DNA of 64,000 nt from Streptomyces echinoruber (GTDB taxonomy: Bacteria; Actinomycetota; Actinomycetes; Streptomycetales; Streptomycetaceae), in assembly GCF_014651135.1 (NCBI RefSeq), contig NZ_BMWH01000028.1, positions 36,400 to 100,399 of the forward strand. Reading direction: 5' to 3'. The notes below the pieces were generated by a model. That model made no database searches. It had not been told where the DNA came from and worked only from the letters and a program-made list of their open reading frames with translations. Positions 27,117 to 36,290 of this stretch are shown here, piece by piece (positions within the stretch are counted from its first letter, which is position 1; every line of letters starts with the position of its first letter). A program made the translations under genes and the position numbers.

Positions 27117-28259
27117 GTGGGTCTCAACTCTCGGCGGACTTCTCAGTGGACTTCTCAGCGGATCCCGACGCGGATCTCGACGCGGATCCCGACGCAGGTC
27201 CCGCGGCGCAGAAGGCTCTCCCGGGCCGCGGTGACCGTCGCGGTCCTCGCGCTCGCGGCCGCCGGCTGCGGCAAGTCCAGCAGTGACTCCTCGGGCGGCT
27301 CGTCGGAGTCCGGCAAGTACTCCGGCAAGGGCATCGGCCTGGCGTACGACATCGGCGGCAAGGGCGACCAGTCCTTCAACGACGCCGCGTTCGCCGGGTT
27401 CCAGAAGGCCGAGAAGGAATTCAAGATCGGCGGCCGGGACGTCGAGCCCAGCGACAACGAGTCGACCGCCGACAAGGTGGAGCGCCTGGAGCAGCTCGCC
27501 AAGGCCGGCTACAACCCGATCATCGGGGTCGGGTTCGTGTACGCGCCGGCGGTGAAGGAGGTGGCGGCCAAGTACCCGAAGGTCACCTTCGGCATCATCG
27601 ACGACAGCACCGTCCGGGCGAAGAACGTCGCCGACCTGGTCTTCCACGAGGAGCAGGCGTCCTACCTGGCGGGCGTGGCCGCGGCGAAGGCGACGAAGAA
27701 GAACCACATCGGCTTCATCGGCGGCGTGGACATTCCGCTCATCCACAAGTTCGAAGCGGGGTATGTCCAGGGCGCCAAGTCCGTCAACCCGAAGATCAAG
27801 GTCGAGTCGCAGTACCTGACGCAGACCGCGCAGGAGGGCGGCTTCTCCAGCCCGGACAAGGGCGAGAACGCGGCCACTGGCCAGATCGACGCCGGCGCGG
27901 ACGTCATCTACCACGCGGCCGGCCTGTCCGGGCAGGGCGTGATCAAGGCCGCCGCGGCGCACCGGGTGTGGGCGATCGGCGTCGACTCCGACCAGTACAA
28001 GCAGAGCGCGCTCGCGGCGTACAAGCAGTACATCCTCGGCTCGGCCCTGAAGAACGTCGGCGGCGCGGTGTACGAGCTCACCAAGTCCGTCGTCGAGGGC
28101 AAGCCGCTGTCCGGCGAGGTGCGCGGTGACCTGAAGTCCGGCGGTGTCGGCTTCGCCGACTCCAACCCCCGCTACCAGGCCATGAAGGACGTCGTGGCCG
28201 CCGTCGACAAGGCCAGGCAGGACATCGTCGAGGGCAAGGTCACCGTCAGGACGCAGTGA
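27117..28259 (+). CDS. BMP-family nucleoside-binding lipoprotein (first copy)
   Basis: The 380-residue lipoprotein has a long basic N-terminus, a hydrophobic segment and lipobox AAAGC, then a Ser/Gly linker. The mature part is a BMP/PnrA solute-binding domain: IGLAYDIGGKGDQSFNDAA, GVGFVYAPAVKEVA, YLAGVAAAKATKKNHIGFIGG, ADVIYHAAGLSGQGVIKAAA, AIGVDSDQYKQ. PnrA-like proteins bind purine nucleosides. I use the GTG at 27117, 8 bases after GAAGGG; a GTG at 27108 is also open. It is about 75 percent similar by eye to the next gene and both feed the transporter downstream. Confidence 0.88.
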   Translation: MGLNSRRTSQWTSQRIPTRISTRIPTQVPRRRRLSRAAVTVAVLALAAAGCGKSSSDSSGGSSESGKYSGKGIGLAYDIGGKGDQSFNDAAFAGFQKAEKEFKIGGRDVEPSDNESTADKVERLEQLAKAGYNPIIGVGFVYAPAVKEVAAKYPKVTFGIIDDSTVRAKNVADLVFHEEQASYLAGVAAAKATKKNHIGFIGGVDIPLIHKFEAGYVQGAKSVNPKIKVESQYLTQTAQEGGFSSPDKGENAATGQIDAGADVIYHAAGLSGQGVIKAAAAHRVWAIGVDSDQYKQSALAAYKQYILGSALKNVGGAVYELTKSVVEGKPLSGEVRGDLKSGGVGFADSNPRYQAMKDVVAAVDKARQDIVEGKVTVRTQ

Positions 28260-28353
28260 GACCCCGCCGGGCGCGGTAGCCCCCGGCCCGGGCCGGCCGG
28301 GCCAGCCAGCCCTCCGGCCGCCGCCCCGCCCCGCGCACGCGCCCCCCGCCTCC

Positions 28354-28380
28354 GCGCCCCTTGCCTTCCGCAAGGGGCGC
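28354..28380 (+). terminator. Hairpin terminator between the two BMP genes
   Basis: GCGCCCCTTGC and its perfect complement GCAAGGGGCGC form an 11-base stem with a 5-base loop. It separates the two lipoprotein genes, and each has its own palindrome and promoter. Confidence 0.75.
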
Positions 28381-28457
28381 GCTGCTGTGCGTAGTCCGGG
28401 CGAAAAGTGTGGCCACAGCTCGATAACAGACCGGACAGAAAGGTTTTTCCGTCTGGT

Positions 28458-28469
28458 CTACGCGCGTTA
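28458..28469. promoter_or_regulatory. Nucleoside-regulon palindrome, site 2 (imperfect)
   Basis: CTACGCGCGTTA again, overlapping a -10-like TACGCT at 28468-28473 and 56 bases before the second BMP gene. The flanking sequence TCTACGCGCGTTAC is shared with site 1. Confidence 0.7.
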
Positions 28470-28524
28470 CGCTGCGGCGGAACCAGCGCCTGGTAGGGGC
28501 GCTTGCACAAAGGAGTCACATTCC

Positions 28525-29568
28525 ATGCGCCGGGTGTCCCGACTGGCGGTCGCAGGCGTTGCGACCGCCACCCTCGCTGTCACGATGTCCGCCTGTGGCA
28601 GTTCGTCCAGTGAATCCGCCGCGGGCGGCAAGGGCAAGGGCCTCGCCCTCGCCTACGACGTCGGCGGCCGGGGCGACCAGTCCTTCAACGACGCCGCCAC
28701 CGCCGGCATGGAGAAGGCCGACAAGGAGTTCGGCTACAAGTCCACAGCCGTCGAGCCGCAGGACGGCGAGTCCGACGCGGACAAGGTGCAGCGCCTGGAG
28801 ACGCTCGCCAAGCAGGGCTACAACCCCGTGATCGGCGTCGGCTTCGCCTACGCGCCGGCCGTCAAGGCGGCCGCCGCCAAGTTCCCGAAGACCACCTTCG
28901 GCATCGTCGACGACAACACGATCAAGGCGAAGAACGTCGCCGACCTGGTCTTCCACGAGGAGCAGGCGTCGTACCTGGCCGGTGTCGTCGCCGCCAAGGC
29001 CACCAAGTCGAACACCGTCGGCTTCATCGGCGGCGTGGACGTCCCGCTGATCCACAAGTTCGAGGCCGGTTTCCGGCAGGGCGTCCAGGACACCAAGAAG
29101 GGCGTCAAGGTCAAGTCGCAGTACCTGACCCAGACCGCCGCCGAGGGCGGCTTCTCCAGCCCGGACAAGGGCGAGAACGCCGCCGAGGGCCAGATCGACG
29201 CCGGCGCCGACGTGGTGTACGCCGCCGCGGGCCTGTCCGGGCAGGGCGTGATCAAGGCCGCCGCGGCGCACAAGGTGTGGGCGATCGGCGTCGACTCCGA
29301 CCAGTACAAGCAGGCCGCGCTGGCCAAGTACAAGCAGTACATCCTCACCTCGGCGATGAAGGACGTCGCCGGCGCGGTGTACAACCTGGCCAAGTCCGTC
29401 CACGACGGCAAGCCCCGGACCGGCGAGGTGCGGGCCAGCTTGGCCAGCGGCGGCGTGGGCCTGGCCGACTCCAACCCGGCCTTCAAGAGCAACGCGGACA
29501 TCCAGGCCGCGGTGAAGAAGGCCGAGGAGGGCATCAAGAACGGCACGATCAAGGTGAAGACCTCCTGA
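28525..29568 (+). CDS. BMP-family nucleoside-binding lipoprotein (second copy)
   Basis: The 347-residue lipoprotein has a short basic start, a hydrophobic segment and lipobox MSAC, then the BMP/PnrA domain with LALAYDVGGRGDQSFNDAA, GVGFAYAPAVKAAA, YLAGVVAAKATKSNTVGFIGG and AIGVDSDQYKQAALAKYKQY. It should capture nucleosides outside the membrane for the ABC transporter that follows. The ATG has an AAAGGAG site. It is a paralogue of the gene just upstream; two receptors with one transporter suggest different nucleoside preferences. A strong hairpin follows. Confidence 0.92.
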   Translation: MRRVSRLAVAGVATATLAVTMSACGSSSSESAAGGKGKGLALAYDVGGRGDQSFNDAATAGMEKADKEFGYKSTAVEPQDGESDADKVQRLETLAKQGYNPVIGVGFAYAPAVKAAAAKFPKTTFGIVDDNTIKAKNVADLVFHEEQASYLAGVVAAKATKSNTVGFIGGVDVPLIHKFEAGFRQGVQDTKKGVKVKSQYLTQTAAEGGFSSPDKGENAAEGQIDAGADVVYAAAGLSGQGVIKAAAAHKVWAIGVDSDQYKQAALAKYKQYILTSAMKDVAGAVYNLAKSVHDGKPRTGEVRASLASGGVGLADSNPAFKSNADIQAAVKKAEEGIKNGTIKVKTS

Positions 29569-29636
29569 CCGTCCCCCGTCACAGGGCCGGCAGGACTATG
29601 GCCGAAAGAGCGCTGTCATGGCAGCGTTACGGCACC

Positions 29637-29676
29637 GAACGGGGTACGGGGAGGGTGGCCTCTCCGTACCCCGTTC
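29637..29676 (+). terminator. Hairpin terminator after second BMP gene
   Basis: GAACGGGGTACGG and its perfect complement form a 13-base stem with a 14-base loop. Confidence 0.8.
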
Positions 29677-29753
29677 ACGCGGCAGAATGCTCGGAGCGGA
29701 TCGGACACTGGTACCCAGGCCGGTCTGGTCCGAGCCCTATTGAGGCAGGGGCG

Positions 29754-29765
29754 CTACGCGCGTAG
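29754..29765. promoter_or_regulatory. Nucleoside-regulon palindrome, site 3 (perfect)
   Basis: CTACGCGCGTAG, a perfect 12-base palindrome, lies 16 bases before the GAGGAG ribosome site of the transporter operon. Confidence 0.8.
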
Positions 29766-29851
29766 AGCGGCCCCTTTCCCGAGGAGAGTGCGCCATCGAC
29801 GCGTCCAGCAGCCCTCCGCCCACCGCACAGTCCGCGCCGTCGGCGGTCGCG

Positions 29852-31465
29852 GTGGAGCTCACGGGCATCACCAAACGGTTCCCGGGTGTCGTCGCCAACC
29901 ACGACATCCACCTCACGGTCCGCAAGGGCACCGTGCACGCCCTGGTCGGCGAGAACGGCGCCGGCAAGTCGACCCTGATGAAGATCCTCTACGGCATGCA
30001 GAAGCCGGACGAGGGCACCATCGCCGTCGACGGCGAGCACGTCGTCTTCTCCTCGCCCGCCGACGCCATCGCGCGCGGCATCGGCATGGTCCACCAGCAC
30101 TTCATGCTGGCCGACAACCTGACCGTGCTGGAGAACGTCGTGCTGGGCAGCGAGAAGCTGTACGGCATCGGCGGCGCCGCCCGCAGGAAGATCGAGGAGA
30201 TCTCCGACCGCTACGGCCTCAACGTCCGCCCCGACGTCCTGGTGGAGAACCTCGGCGTCGCCGACCGCCAGCGCGTGGAGATCCTCAAGGTCCTCTACCG
30301 CGGCGCCCGCATCCTCATCCTCGACGAGCCGACCGCCGTGCTCGTCCCGCAGGAGGTCGACGCGCTCTTCGCCAACCTGCGCGAGCTGAAGTCCGAGGGC
30401 CTGTCGGTCATCTTCATCTCCCACAAGCTGGGCGAGGTGCTGTCGGTCGCCGACGACATCACCGTCATCCGCCGCGGCACCACGGTCGGCACCGCCGTAC
30501 CGTCCGAGACCACCCCGCGCCGGCTCGCCGAGATGATGGTCGGCAGCGAGCTGCCCACCCCGGAGACCGCCGAGTCCACGGTCACCGACCGCCCGGTGAT
30601 CCGGGTGGACAACCTCCGCCTGGAGGCGGAGGGCGGCCGCCCGGTCCTCGACGACATCAGCTTCACCATCCACGCCGGCGAGGTGCTGGGCCTCGCGGGC
30701 GTCGAGGGCAACGGCCAGACCGAGCTGATCGAGGCCCTCATCGGTCTCAAGCCCGCCGACTCCGGCACGATCACGCTCGGGGACCAGGAGATCACCTCCT
30801 GGCCCACCCGCAAGCGCCGCGAGCACGGCATCGGCTACATCCCCGAGGACCGCCACCGTCAGGGCCTGCTCCTGGAGGCCCCGCTGTGGGAGAACCGCAT
30901 CCTCGGCCACGTCACGGAGCGGCCCAACGCCCGCGGCTTCTGGCTGGACCCGAAGGGCGCCCAGGAGGACACCCGGCGCATCGTCGAGGAGTACGACGTG
31001 CGCACCCCCGGCATCGACGTCACCGCCGCCTCCCTCTCCGGCGGCAACCAGCAGAAGCTGATCGTCGGCCGCGAGATGAGCCACCGGCCGAAGTTCCTCA
31101 TCGCCGCCCACCCCACGCGCGGTGTGGACGTCGGCGCGCAGGCGCAGATCTGGGACCGCATCCGCGAGGCCCGCCGCGAGGGCCTCGCCGTCCTGCTCAT
31201 CTCGGCCGACCTGGACGAGCTGATCGGCCTGTCGGACACCCTGCGGGTCATCTACAACGGCCGCCTGGTCGCCGACGCCGACCCCGCCACCATCACGCCG
31301 GAGCAGCTCGGCTCGGCCATGACCGGTGCCGTGACCGGCCACCTGGAGCACCAGGAAGGCTCCGCGGACTCCGCGTCCGAGTCCAGGAAGTCCGAATCCC
31401 GGAAGACCGAGTCCCGGAAGACCGAGTCCCGGAAGTCCGAGTCCCGGAAGGACGAGACCCGATGA
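29852..31465 (+). CDS. Nucleoside ABC transporter, double ATP-binding protein
   Basis: The 537-residue protein carries two ABC ATPase domains, as in ribose and nucleoside importers. Domain 1 has Walker A GENGAGKSTLMKIL and Walker B ILILDEPTAVL; domain 2 has the degenerate GVEGNGQTELIEAL and signature LSGGNQQKLIVGREM. In domain 2 the Walker B region reads KFLIAAHPTRGVD, as usual for this type. The C-terminus is a Ser-Arg-Lys-Thr-Glu repeat. The GTG at 29852 is the only canonical start but has no ribosome site; an ATC at 29795 has a good GAGGAG. The stop overlaps the permease ATG (ATGA). Confidence 0.9.
   Translation: MELTGITKRFPGVVANHDIHLTVRKGTVHALVGENGAGKSTLMKILYGMQKPDEGTIAVDGEHVVFSSPADAIARGIGMVHQHFMLADNLTVLENVVLGSEKLYGIGGAARRKIEEISDRYGLNVRPDVLVENLGVADRQRVEILKVLYRGARILILDEPTAVLVPQEVDALFANLRELKSEGLSVIFISHKLGEVLSVADDITVIRRGTTVGTAVPSETTPRRLAEMMVGSELPTPETAESTVTDRPVIRVDNLRLEAEGGRPVLDDISFTIHAGEVLGLAGVEGNGQTELIEALIGLKPADSGTITLGDQEITSWPTRKRREHGIGYIPEDRHRQGLLLEAPLWENRILGHVTERPNARGFWLDPKGAQEDTRRIVEEYDVRTPGIDVTAASLSGGNQQKLIVGREMSHRPKFLIAAHPTRGVDVGAQAQIWDRIREARREGLAVLLISADLDELIGLSDTLRVIYNGRLVADADPATITPEQLGSAMTGAVTGHLEHQEGSADSASESRKSESRKTESRKTESRKSESRKDETR
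31375..31460 (+). repeat. 15-base coding repeat at the ATPase C-terminus
   Basis: Five near-identical GAGTCCCGGAAG(T/A)CC units encode a highly charged ESRKS/ESRKT tail of about 28 residues after the ATPase domain. Confidence 0.88.
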
Positions 31466-32586
31466 AGAAGTTCGACCGGGAGCGCGTGCTCCTCGCGGTG
31501 GCCGGGCCGGTCATCGCGCTGGTCTCGGCGATCCTGCTCACCTCGGTGGTGCTGATCGCCTCGGGCAAGAACCCCTTCGAGCCCTACCGGCTCATGCTGC
31601 AGCAGGCCGCGTACTCCGACGTCCAGGTGCTGATCATCAACCAGGCGTCGATGTACTACCTGGCGGCCCTCGCGGTGGCCATCGGCTTCCGCATGAACCT
31701 GTTCAACATCGGCGTCGACGGCCAGTACCGCCTCGCCGCCATGATGACCGCCGTCGCCGGCGCCAACCTCGCCCTGCCCGGCTTCCTGCAGATACCGGTG
31801 CTGCTGATCGTCGCGATCGGCACCGGCGCCGTGTGGGCCGGCATCGCGGGCGTGCTGAAGGTGACCCGGGGCGTCAGCGAGGTCGTCGCCACGATCATGC
31901 TGAACGCCATCGCCACCAGCCTCATCGGCTACCTCACCCTGTCCGACGTGTGGGGCGTGCAGGTCGGCAACAACATGACGACCGGCATCATGCACAAGTC
32001 CGGCTGGTTCCCCGGCATCGACCTCGGCCCGGACGTCGGTGAGATCTACGGCCTGGTCTTCCTCGCCGTCCTCATGGGCGTCGCCTACTGGATCGTCCTC
32101 AACCGCACCCGCTTCGGCTTCGACCTGCGCGCCACCGGCGCCTCCGAGACCGCCGCCGCGGCCTCCGGCGTCGACGCCAAGCGGATGATCCTCACCGCCA
32201 TGCTGATCTCCGGCGGCGTCGCGGGCCTGTCCGGCCTGCCGCTGCTGCTCGGCGACGCCCACACCTACAGCCTGAGCTTCCCCACCGGCCTGGGCTTCAC
32301 CGGCATCACCATCGCCCTGCTGGGCCGCAACAGCCCCGTCGGCATCGCCTTCGCCGCGCTGCTCATCGCCTTCCTCGACAAGGCGTCCCCGGCCCTCGAC
32401 TACGCGACCCCGGTGGCGTACGAGAAGGAGATCGCCACGATCATGCAGGGCCTGATCGTCTTCGCGGTCGTCGTCTCGTACGAGGCCGTACGCCAGTGGG
32501 GCCTGCGCCGCCAGCAGAAGCGGGTCGGCGCCGAACTCGCCGCCGAACTCGCCCACCACGCGTCCCAGAAGGAGGTGGCTGCCTGA
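31462..32586 (+). CDS. Nucleoside ABC transporter permease 1
   Basis: The 374-residue membrane protein belongs to the BPD_transp_2 (branched-chain/ribose type) permease family, close to the NupP/YufP group. About nine helices are visible. Motifs include GFRMNLFNIGVDGQYRLAAM and the cytoplasmic coupling loop LRATGASETAAAASGVDAKR. It overlaps the ATPase gene by ATGA and the next permease by TGATG, so the operon is tightly coupled. It should form half of the membrane channel for nucleosides. Confidence 0.9.
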   Translation: MKKFDRERVLLAVAGPVIALVSAILLTSVVLIASGKNPFEPYRLMLQQAAYSDVQVLIINQASMYYLAALAVAIGFRMNLFNIGVDGQYRLAAMMTAVAGANLALPGFLQIPVLLIVAIGTGAVWAGIAGVLKVTRGVSEVVATIMLNAIATSLIGYLTLSDVWGVQVGNNMTTGIMHKSGWFPGIDLGPDVGEIYGLVFLAVLMGVAYWIVLNRTRFGFDLRATGASETAAAASGVDAKRMILTAMLISGGVAGLSGLPLLLGDAHTYSLSFPTGLGFTGITIALLGRNSPVGIAFAALLIAFLDKASPALDYATPVAYEKEIATIMQGLIVFAVVVSYEAVRQWGLRRQQKRVGAELAAELAHHASQKEVAA

Positions 32587-33848
32587 TGACCACCGCGACC
32601 CTCGCGAAACCGCAGGCGCAGCAGCCCGGCAAGGGCAGCCGCCGTCTCTCCCTGCCCGCCGTGCTGCTGCTCGTCGCCGGCGTCCTGGTCCTGACCTCGG
32701 CCGTCCGCCTGATCACCGGCGCCGACGGCATCACGTCCACCGGGCAGATGTCCACCGCGCTGCGCCTGGCCGTGCCCATCGGCCTGGCCGGCCTCGGCGG
32801 CCTGTGGGCCGAGCGGGCCGGCGTGGTCAACATCGGCCTCGAGGGCATGATGATCCTCGGCACCTGGTTCGGCGCCTGGGCCGGCTACCAGTGGGGCCCG
32901 TGGACCGGTGTCGTCTTCGGCATCGCCGGCGGTGTGCTCGGCGGCATCCTGCACGCCGTCGCCACCGTCACCTTCAACGTCAACCACATCGTCTCCGGTG
33001 TGGCCATCAACATCCTCGCCCTCGGCACCACCCGCTACCTGTCGAAGTTCACCTTCGAGAACGCCCCGCAGGGCTCCTCCAAGCAGTCCCCGCCCATCGA
33101 CTCGCTCGGCACCTTCGACATCCCCGGCCTGTCCAGCGCCCTGAACACGCTCAACGGCAAGCACTGGTTCCTGGTCTCGGACCTCGCCGGCCTGCTCGGC
33201 GGCCTGATCACCGACCTGTCGCCGCTCACGGTCGTCGCCATCGCCCTGGTACCGGTCACCTGGTACGTGCTGTGGCGCACGGCGTTCGGGCTGCGGCTGC
33301 GCTCCTGCGGCGAGAACCCGGTGGCCGCGGAGTCCCTCGGCGTCAACGTCTACAAGTACAAGTACATCGCCGTGATCATCTCCGGCGGCTTCGCCGGCCT
33401 GGGCGGCGCGTTCCTGTCCATCGTCGCCTCCAACGTCTACCTGGACGGGCAGACCGCCGGCCGCGGCTACATCGGCCTCGCCGCGATGATCTTCGGCAAC
33501 TGGATGCCGGGCGGACTCGCCCTCGGCGCGGGCCTGTTCGGCTACACCGACAGCCTCAACCTGCGCGGCGGCACCACCAACGTGCACGCCCTCATCCTGC
33601 TGCTGGCGATCCTGCTGGTGTTCGGCGCGGCCTGGCTGGCGTGGCGGAAGAAGTACCTCCCCGCCGTGCTCACCCTGGCCGTCTCCGTCCTGATGTTCGC
33701 CTGGTACGCCGGCACCAACGAGGTGCCCAAGCAGGTCGTCACCGCCACCCCGTACCTGGTCACCCTGCTGGTCCTCGCGCTGTCCGCGCAGAGCCTGCGG
33801 ATGCCGAAGGCGGACGGCCAGCCGTACCGGAAGGGACAGGGCAAGTGA
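32586..33848 (+). CDS. Nucleoside ABC transporter permease 2
   Basis: The 420-residue membrane protein is the second BPD_transp_2 permease. It has GLWAERAGVVNIGLEGMMI, the coupling loop LRSCGENPVAAESLGVNVYK, and GGAFLSIV, GRGYIGLAAMIFGNW typical of the YufQ-like subunit. An additional pair of C-terminal helices extends it beyond the usual length of about 320. It overlaps the first permease by one base and the cytidine deaminase gene by GTGA, which links uptake to the first catabolic step. Confidence 0.9.
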   Translation: MTTATLAKPQAQQPGKGSRRLSLPAVLLLVAGVLVLTSAVRLITGADGITSTGQMSTALRLAVPIGLAGLGGLWAERAGVVNIGLEGMMILGTWFGAWAGYQWGPWTGVVFGIAGGVLGGILHAVATVTFNVNHIVSGVAINILALGTTRYLSKFTFENAPQGSSKQSPPIDSLGTFDIPGLSSALNTLNGKHWFLVSDLAGLLGGLITDLSPLTVVAIALVPVTWYVLWRTAFGLRLRSCGENPVAAESLGVNVYKYKYIAVIISGGFAGLGGAFLSIVASNVYLDGQTAGRGYIGLAAMIFGNWMPGGLALGAGLFGYTDSLNLRGGTTNVHALILLLAILLVFGAAWLAWRKKYLPAVLTLAVSVLMFAWYAGTNEVPKQVVTATPYLVTLLVLALSAQSLRMPKADGQPYRKGQGK

Positions 33849-34246
33849 CCGGGCCCGGCGGCTGCGACTGGGACCGGCTGCGCGAGGCGGCGCGCGAGGC
33901 GATGACCCGCGCCTACGCCCCCTACTCCGGCTACCCGGTCGGGGCCGCCGCGCTCGTCGACGACGGGCGCACCGTCACCGGCTGCAACGTTGAGAACGCC
34001 TCCTACGGCCTCGGCCTGTGCGCCGAGTGCGGACTCGTCTCGCAACTGCTCAACACCGGAGGCGGCCGGCTGACCCACTTCACCTGCGTCGACGGGCGGG
34101 GCGAACTCCTCGTCCCGTGCGGGCGCTGCCGCCAGTTGCTGTACGAGTTCGGCGGCCCCGGCCTGCTGCTGCAGACCCCGGCGGGCGTCCTGCCGCTGGC
34201 GGAGATGCTGCCCCAGGCCTTCGGCCCGGAGCACCTGACCACGTGA
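33845..34246 (+). CDS. cdd: Cytidine deaminase
   Basis: The 133-residue enzyme converts cytidine and deoxycytidine to uridine and deoxyuridine. The zinc site is intact: CAEC in GLGLCAECGLVSQL (with the proton-shuttle glutamate) and PCGRCRQLL. YAPYSGYPVGAAAL and GCNVENASYG are family substrate motifs. The GTG overlaps the permease stop (GTGA). It is the first enzyme after the transporter, and thymidine phosphorylase follows. Confidence 0.95.
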   Translation: MTGPGGCDWDRLREAAREAMTRAYAPYSGYPVGAAALVDDGRTVTGCNVENASYGLGLCAECGLVSQLLNTGGGRLTHFTCVDGRGELLVPCGRCRQLLYEFGGPGLLLQTPAGVLPLAEMLPQAFGPEHLTT

Positions 34247-34320
34247 CCTCCCGCGGCCCCCGCGCGCCGGCCACCGGCCGCGGGGGCCGCCCCTTCGCAC
34301 CCGGAAGGAAACCGAACCCC

Positions 34321-35604
34321 ATGGCCATGGACGCCATCTCCGTCATCCGCACCAAACGGGACCGCGGCGAACTCACCGACGAGCAGATCGACTGGGTCGT
34401 CGACGCCTACACCCGCGGCGAGGTGGCCGACGAGCAGATGTCCGCGCTCGCGATGGCCATCCTGCTCAACGGCATGAACCGCCGCGAGATCGCCCGCTGG
34501 ACCGCCGCGATGATCGCCTCCGGCGAGCGCATGGACTTCTCCTCCCTGACCCGCCCGACCGCCGACAAGCACTCCACCGGCGGCGTCGGCGACAAGATCA
34601 CCCTGCCGCTGGCCCCGCTCGTCGCGGCCTGCGGCGCGGCCGTCCCCCAGCTCTCCGGCCGCGGCCTGGGCCACACCGGCGGCACCCTGGACAAGCTGGA
34701 GTCCATCCCCGGCTGGCGCGCCCGGCTCTCCAACGACGAGATGCTGCGCGTCCTGGACGAGGTCGGCGCGGTGATCTGCGCGGCGGGCGAGGGCCTGGCC
34801 CCGGCCGACCGGAAGCTGTACGCGCTGCGGGACGTCACCGGCACCGTGGAGGCGATCCCGCTCATCGCCTCCTCCATCATGTCGAAGAAGATCGCCGAGG
34901 GCACCGGCTCGCTGGTGCTGGACGTGAAGGTCGGCTCCGGCGCCTTCATGAAGACGCTCGACGACGCCCGGGAACTGGCCACGACCATGGTCGGCCTCGG
35001 CACCGACCACGGCGTGCGGACCGTGGCGCTGCTGACGGACATGTCCACCCCGCTGGGCCGGACCGCGGGCAACGCCCTGGAGGTCCGCGAGTCGGTCGAG
35101 GTCCTCGCGGGCGGCGGGCCGGCCGACGTGGTGGAGCTGACCCTGGCCCTGGCGCGCGAGATGCTGGACGCGGCCGGCCTGCGGGACGCCGACCCGGCCA
35201 AGGCCCTCGCCGACGGCTCCGCGATGGACGTCTGGCGCCGCATGATCGCCGCCCAGGGCGGCGATCCCGACGCCCCGCTGCCCACCTCCCGGGAACAGCA
35301 CGTCGTCAAGGCCCCCGCCTCCGGCGTCCTCACCCGCCTCGACGCCTACGCCGTCGGCCTCGCCGCCTGGCGCCTCGGCGCCGGCCGCGCCCGCAAGGAG
35401 GACCCGGTGCAGGCGGCGGCCGGCGTCGAGCTGCACGCCAAGCCGGGCGACCCCGTCACCGAGGGGCAGCCGCTGCTGACCCTGCACACCGACACCCCGG
35501 AACGCTTCGCGTACGCGGAGCAGGCGCTTGAGGGCTCCTACGACATCGCGGCGGCGGGCACGGAGTTCACCCCGTCCCCGGTGGTGCTGGAACGTATCGC
35601 CTGA
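34321..35604 (+). CDS. deoA: Thymidine (pyrimidine-nucleoside) phosphorylase
   Basis: The 427-residue enzyme splits thymidine, deoxyuridine or uridine with phosphate to base and (deoxy)ribose 1-phosphate. Signature KHSTGGVGDKITLPLAPLVA is intact, followed by SGRGLGHTGGTLDKLE and SSIMSKKIAEGTGSLVLDVK. The ATG at 34321 has a GGAAGGA site. It is the last gene of the operon that starts with the ATPase; a strong hairpin follows. No palindrome precedes it, so it depends on the operon promoter at site 3. Confidence 0.95.
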   Translation: MAMDAISVIRTKRDRGELTDEQIDWVVDAYTRGEVADEQMSALAMAILLNGMNRREIARWTAAMIASGERMDFSSLTRPTADKHSTGGVGDKITLPLAPLVAACGAAVPQLSGRGLGHTGGTLDKLESIPGWRARLSNDEMLRVLDEVGAVICAAGEGLAPADRKLYALRDVTGTVEAIPLIASSIMSKKIAEGTGSLVLDVKVGSGAFMKTLDDARELATTMVGLGTDHGVRTVALLTDMSTPLGRTAGNALEVRESVEVLAGGGPADVVELTLALAREMLDAAGLRDADPAKALADGSAMDVWRRMIAAQGGDPDAPLPTSREQHVVKAPASGVLTRLDAYAVGLAAWRLGAGRARKEDPVQAAAGVELHAKPGDPVTEGQPLLTLHTDTPERFAYAEQALEGSYDIAAAGTEFTPSPVVLERIA

Positions 35605-35626
35605 CCTGGGGTTTCTCCTTTCGGGT

Positions 35627-35660
35627 GAACGGGATCGGTGGACCGCCGCCGATCCCGTTC
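35627..35660 (+). terminator. Hairpin terminator after deoA
   Basis: GAACGGGATCGG and its perfect complement CCGATCCCGTTC form a 12-base stem with a 10-base loop 22 bases after the deoA stop. Confidence 0.85.
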
Positions 35661-35700
35661 GGCATGCTGGGATCGGTGACGCACCGATAGGAGAACCGCC

Positions 35701-36288
35701 ATGAGCGCACTCACCGTCAGCCACGACCCCGAGCAGGGCTGGGACGAACTCGTCCGGTTCTGGGAGGAGATGGAATGGCCTGAGGGCAGCAAGGTGGAGA
35801 TCATCGAGGGGATCGTCACCGTGTCACCCGCTCCCGCGTACCGCCACAACCTGATCGCGGCCCGCATCCAGCGTCGCCTCTACTCCGTGATCCCCGAGAA
35901 TTGGGAAGTCTTCCAGACGCTGGCCATCGCCGTGCCATCGCGTCTGGGCATGCTGATCCCGGATCTCGTCGTGGCCCCGGTGCGGGAGAACGCGGAGGCG
36001 GACACCCACATCCCGGCCGCCCTCGCCGAGCTCGTCGTCGAGGTGACGTCCAAGTCCAACGCCCGCCACGACCGGATCAGCAAGCCCGCCGCCTACGCCA
36101 CCGCGGGCATCCCCCTCTACCTCCTGGTCGACCGCTGGGCTCCCGGGGGCCCCGCCGCCACGCTGTACGGAGAGCCGAAGGGCGACGTCTACCGCCCGCT
36201 GAGCGTGGCCAAGTTCGGTGAGCCCCTCGAACTCCCCGCCCCCTTCGACCTCGTCATCGACACCGGCGAGTTCCCCGTAGACCAGTAA
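35701..36288 (+). CDS. Uma2 family protein (second copy)
   Basis: The 195-residue protein has the Uma2 arrangement: KVEIIEGIVTVSPAPAYRHN, LIPDLVVAPV, AELVVEVTSKSNARHDRISK and AAYATAGIPLYLLVDRW, which hold the PD-(D/E)XK-like D, E and K residues. Its role is unknown. The ATG has a GATAGGAG ribosome site. It differs clearly from the copy at 12459. Three 17-base repeats follow its stop. Confidence 0.85.
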   Translation: MSALTVSHDPEQGWDELVRFWEEMEWPEGSKVEIIEGIVTVSPAPAYRHNLIAARIQRRLYSVIPENWEVFQTLAIAVPSRLGMLIPDLVVAPVRENAEADTHIPAALAELVVEVTSKSNARHDRISKPAAYATAGIPLYLLVDRWAPGGPAATLYGEPKGDVYRPLSVAKFGEPLELPAPFDLVIDTGEFPVDQ

Positions 36289-36290
36289 GA

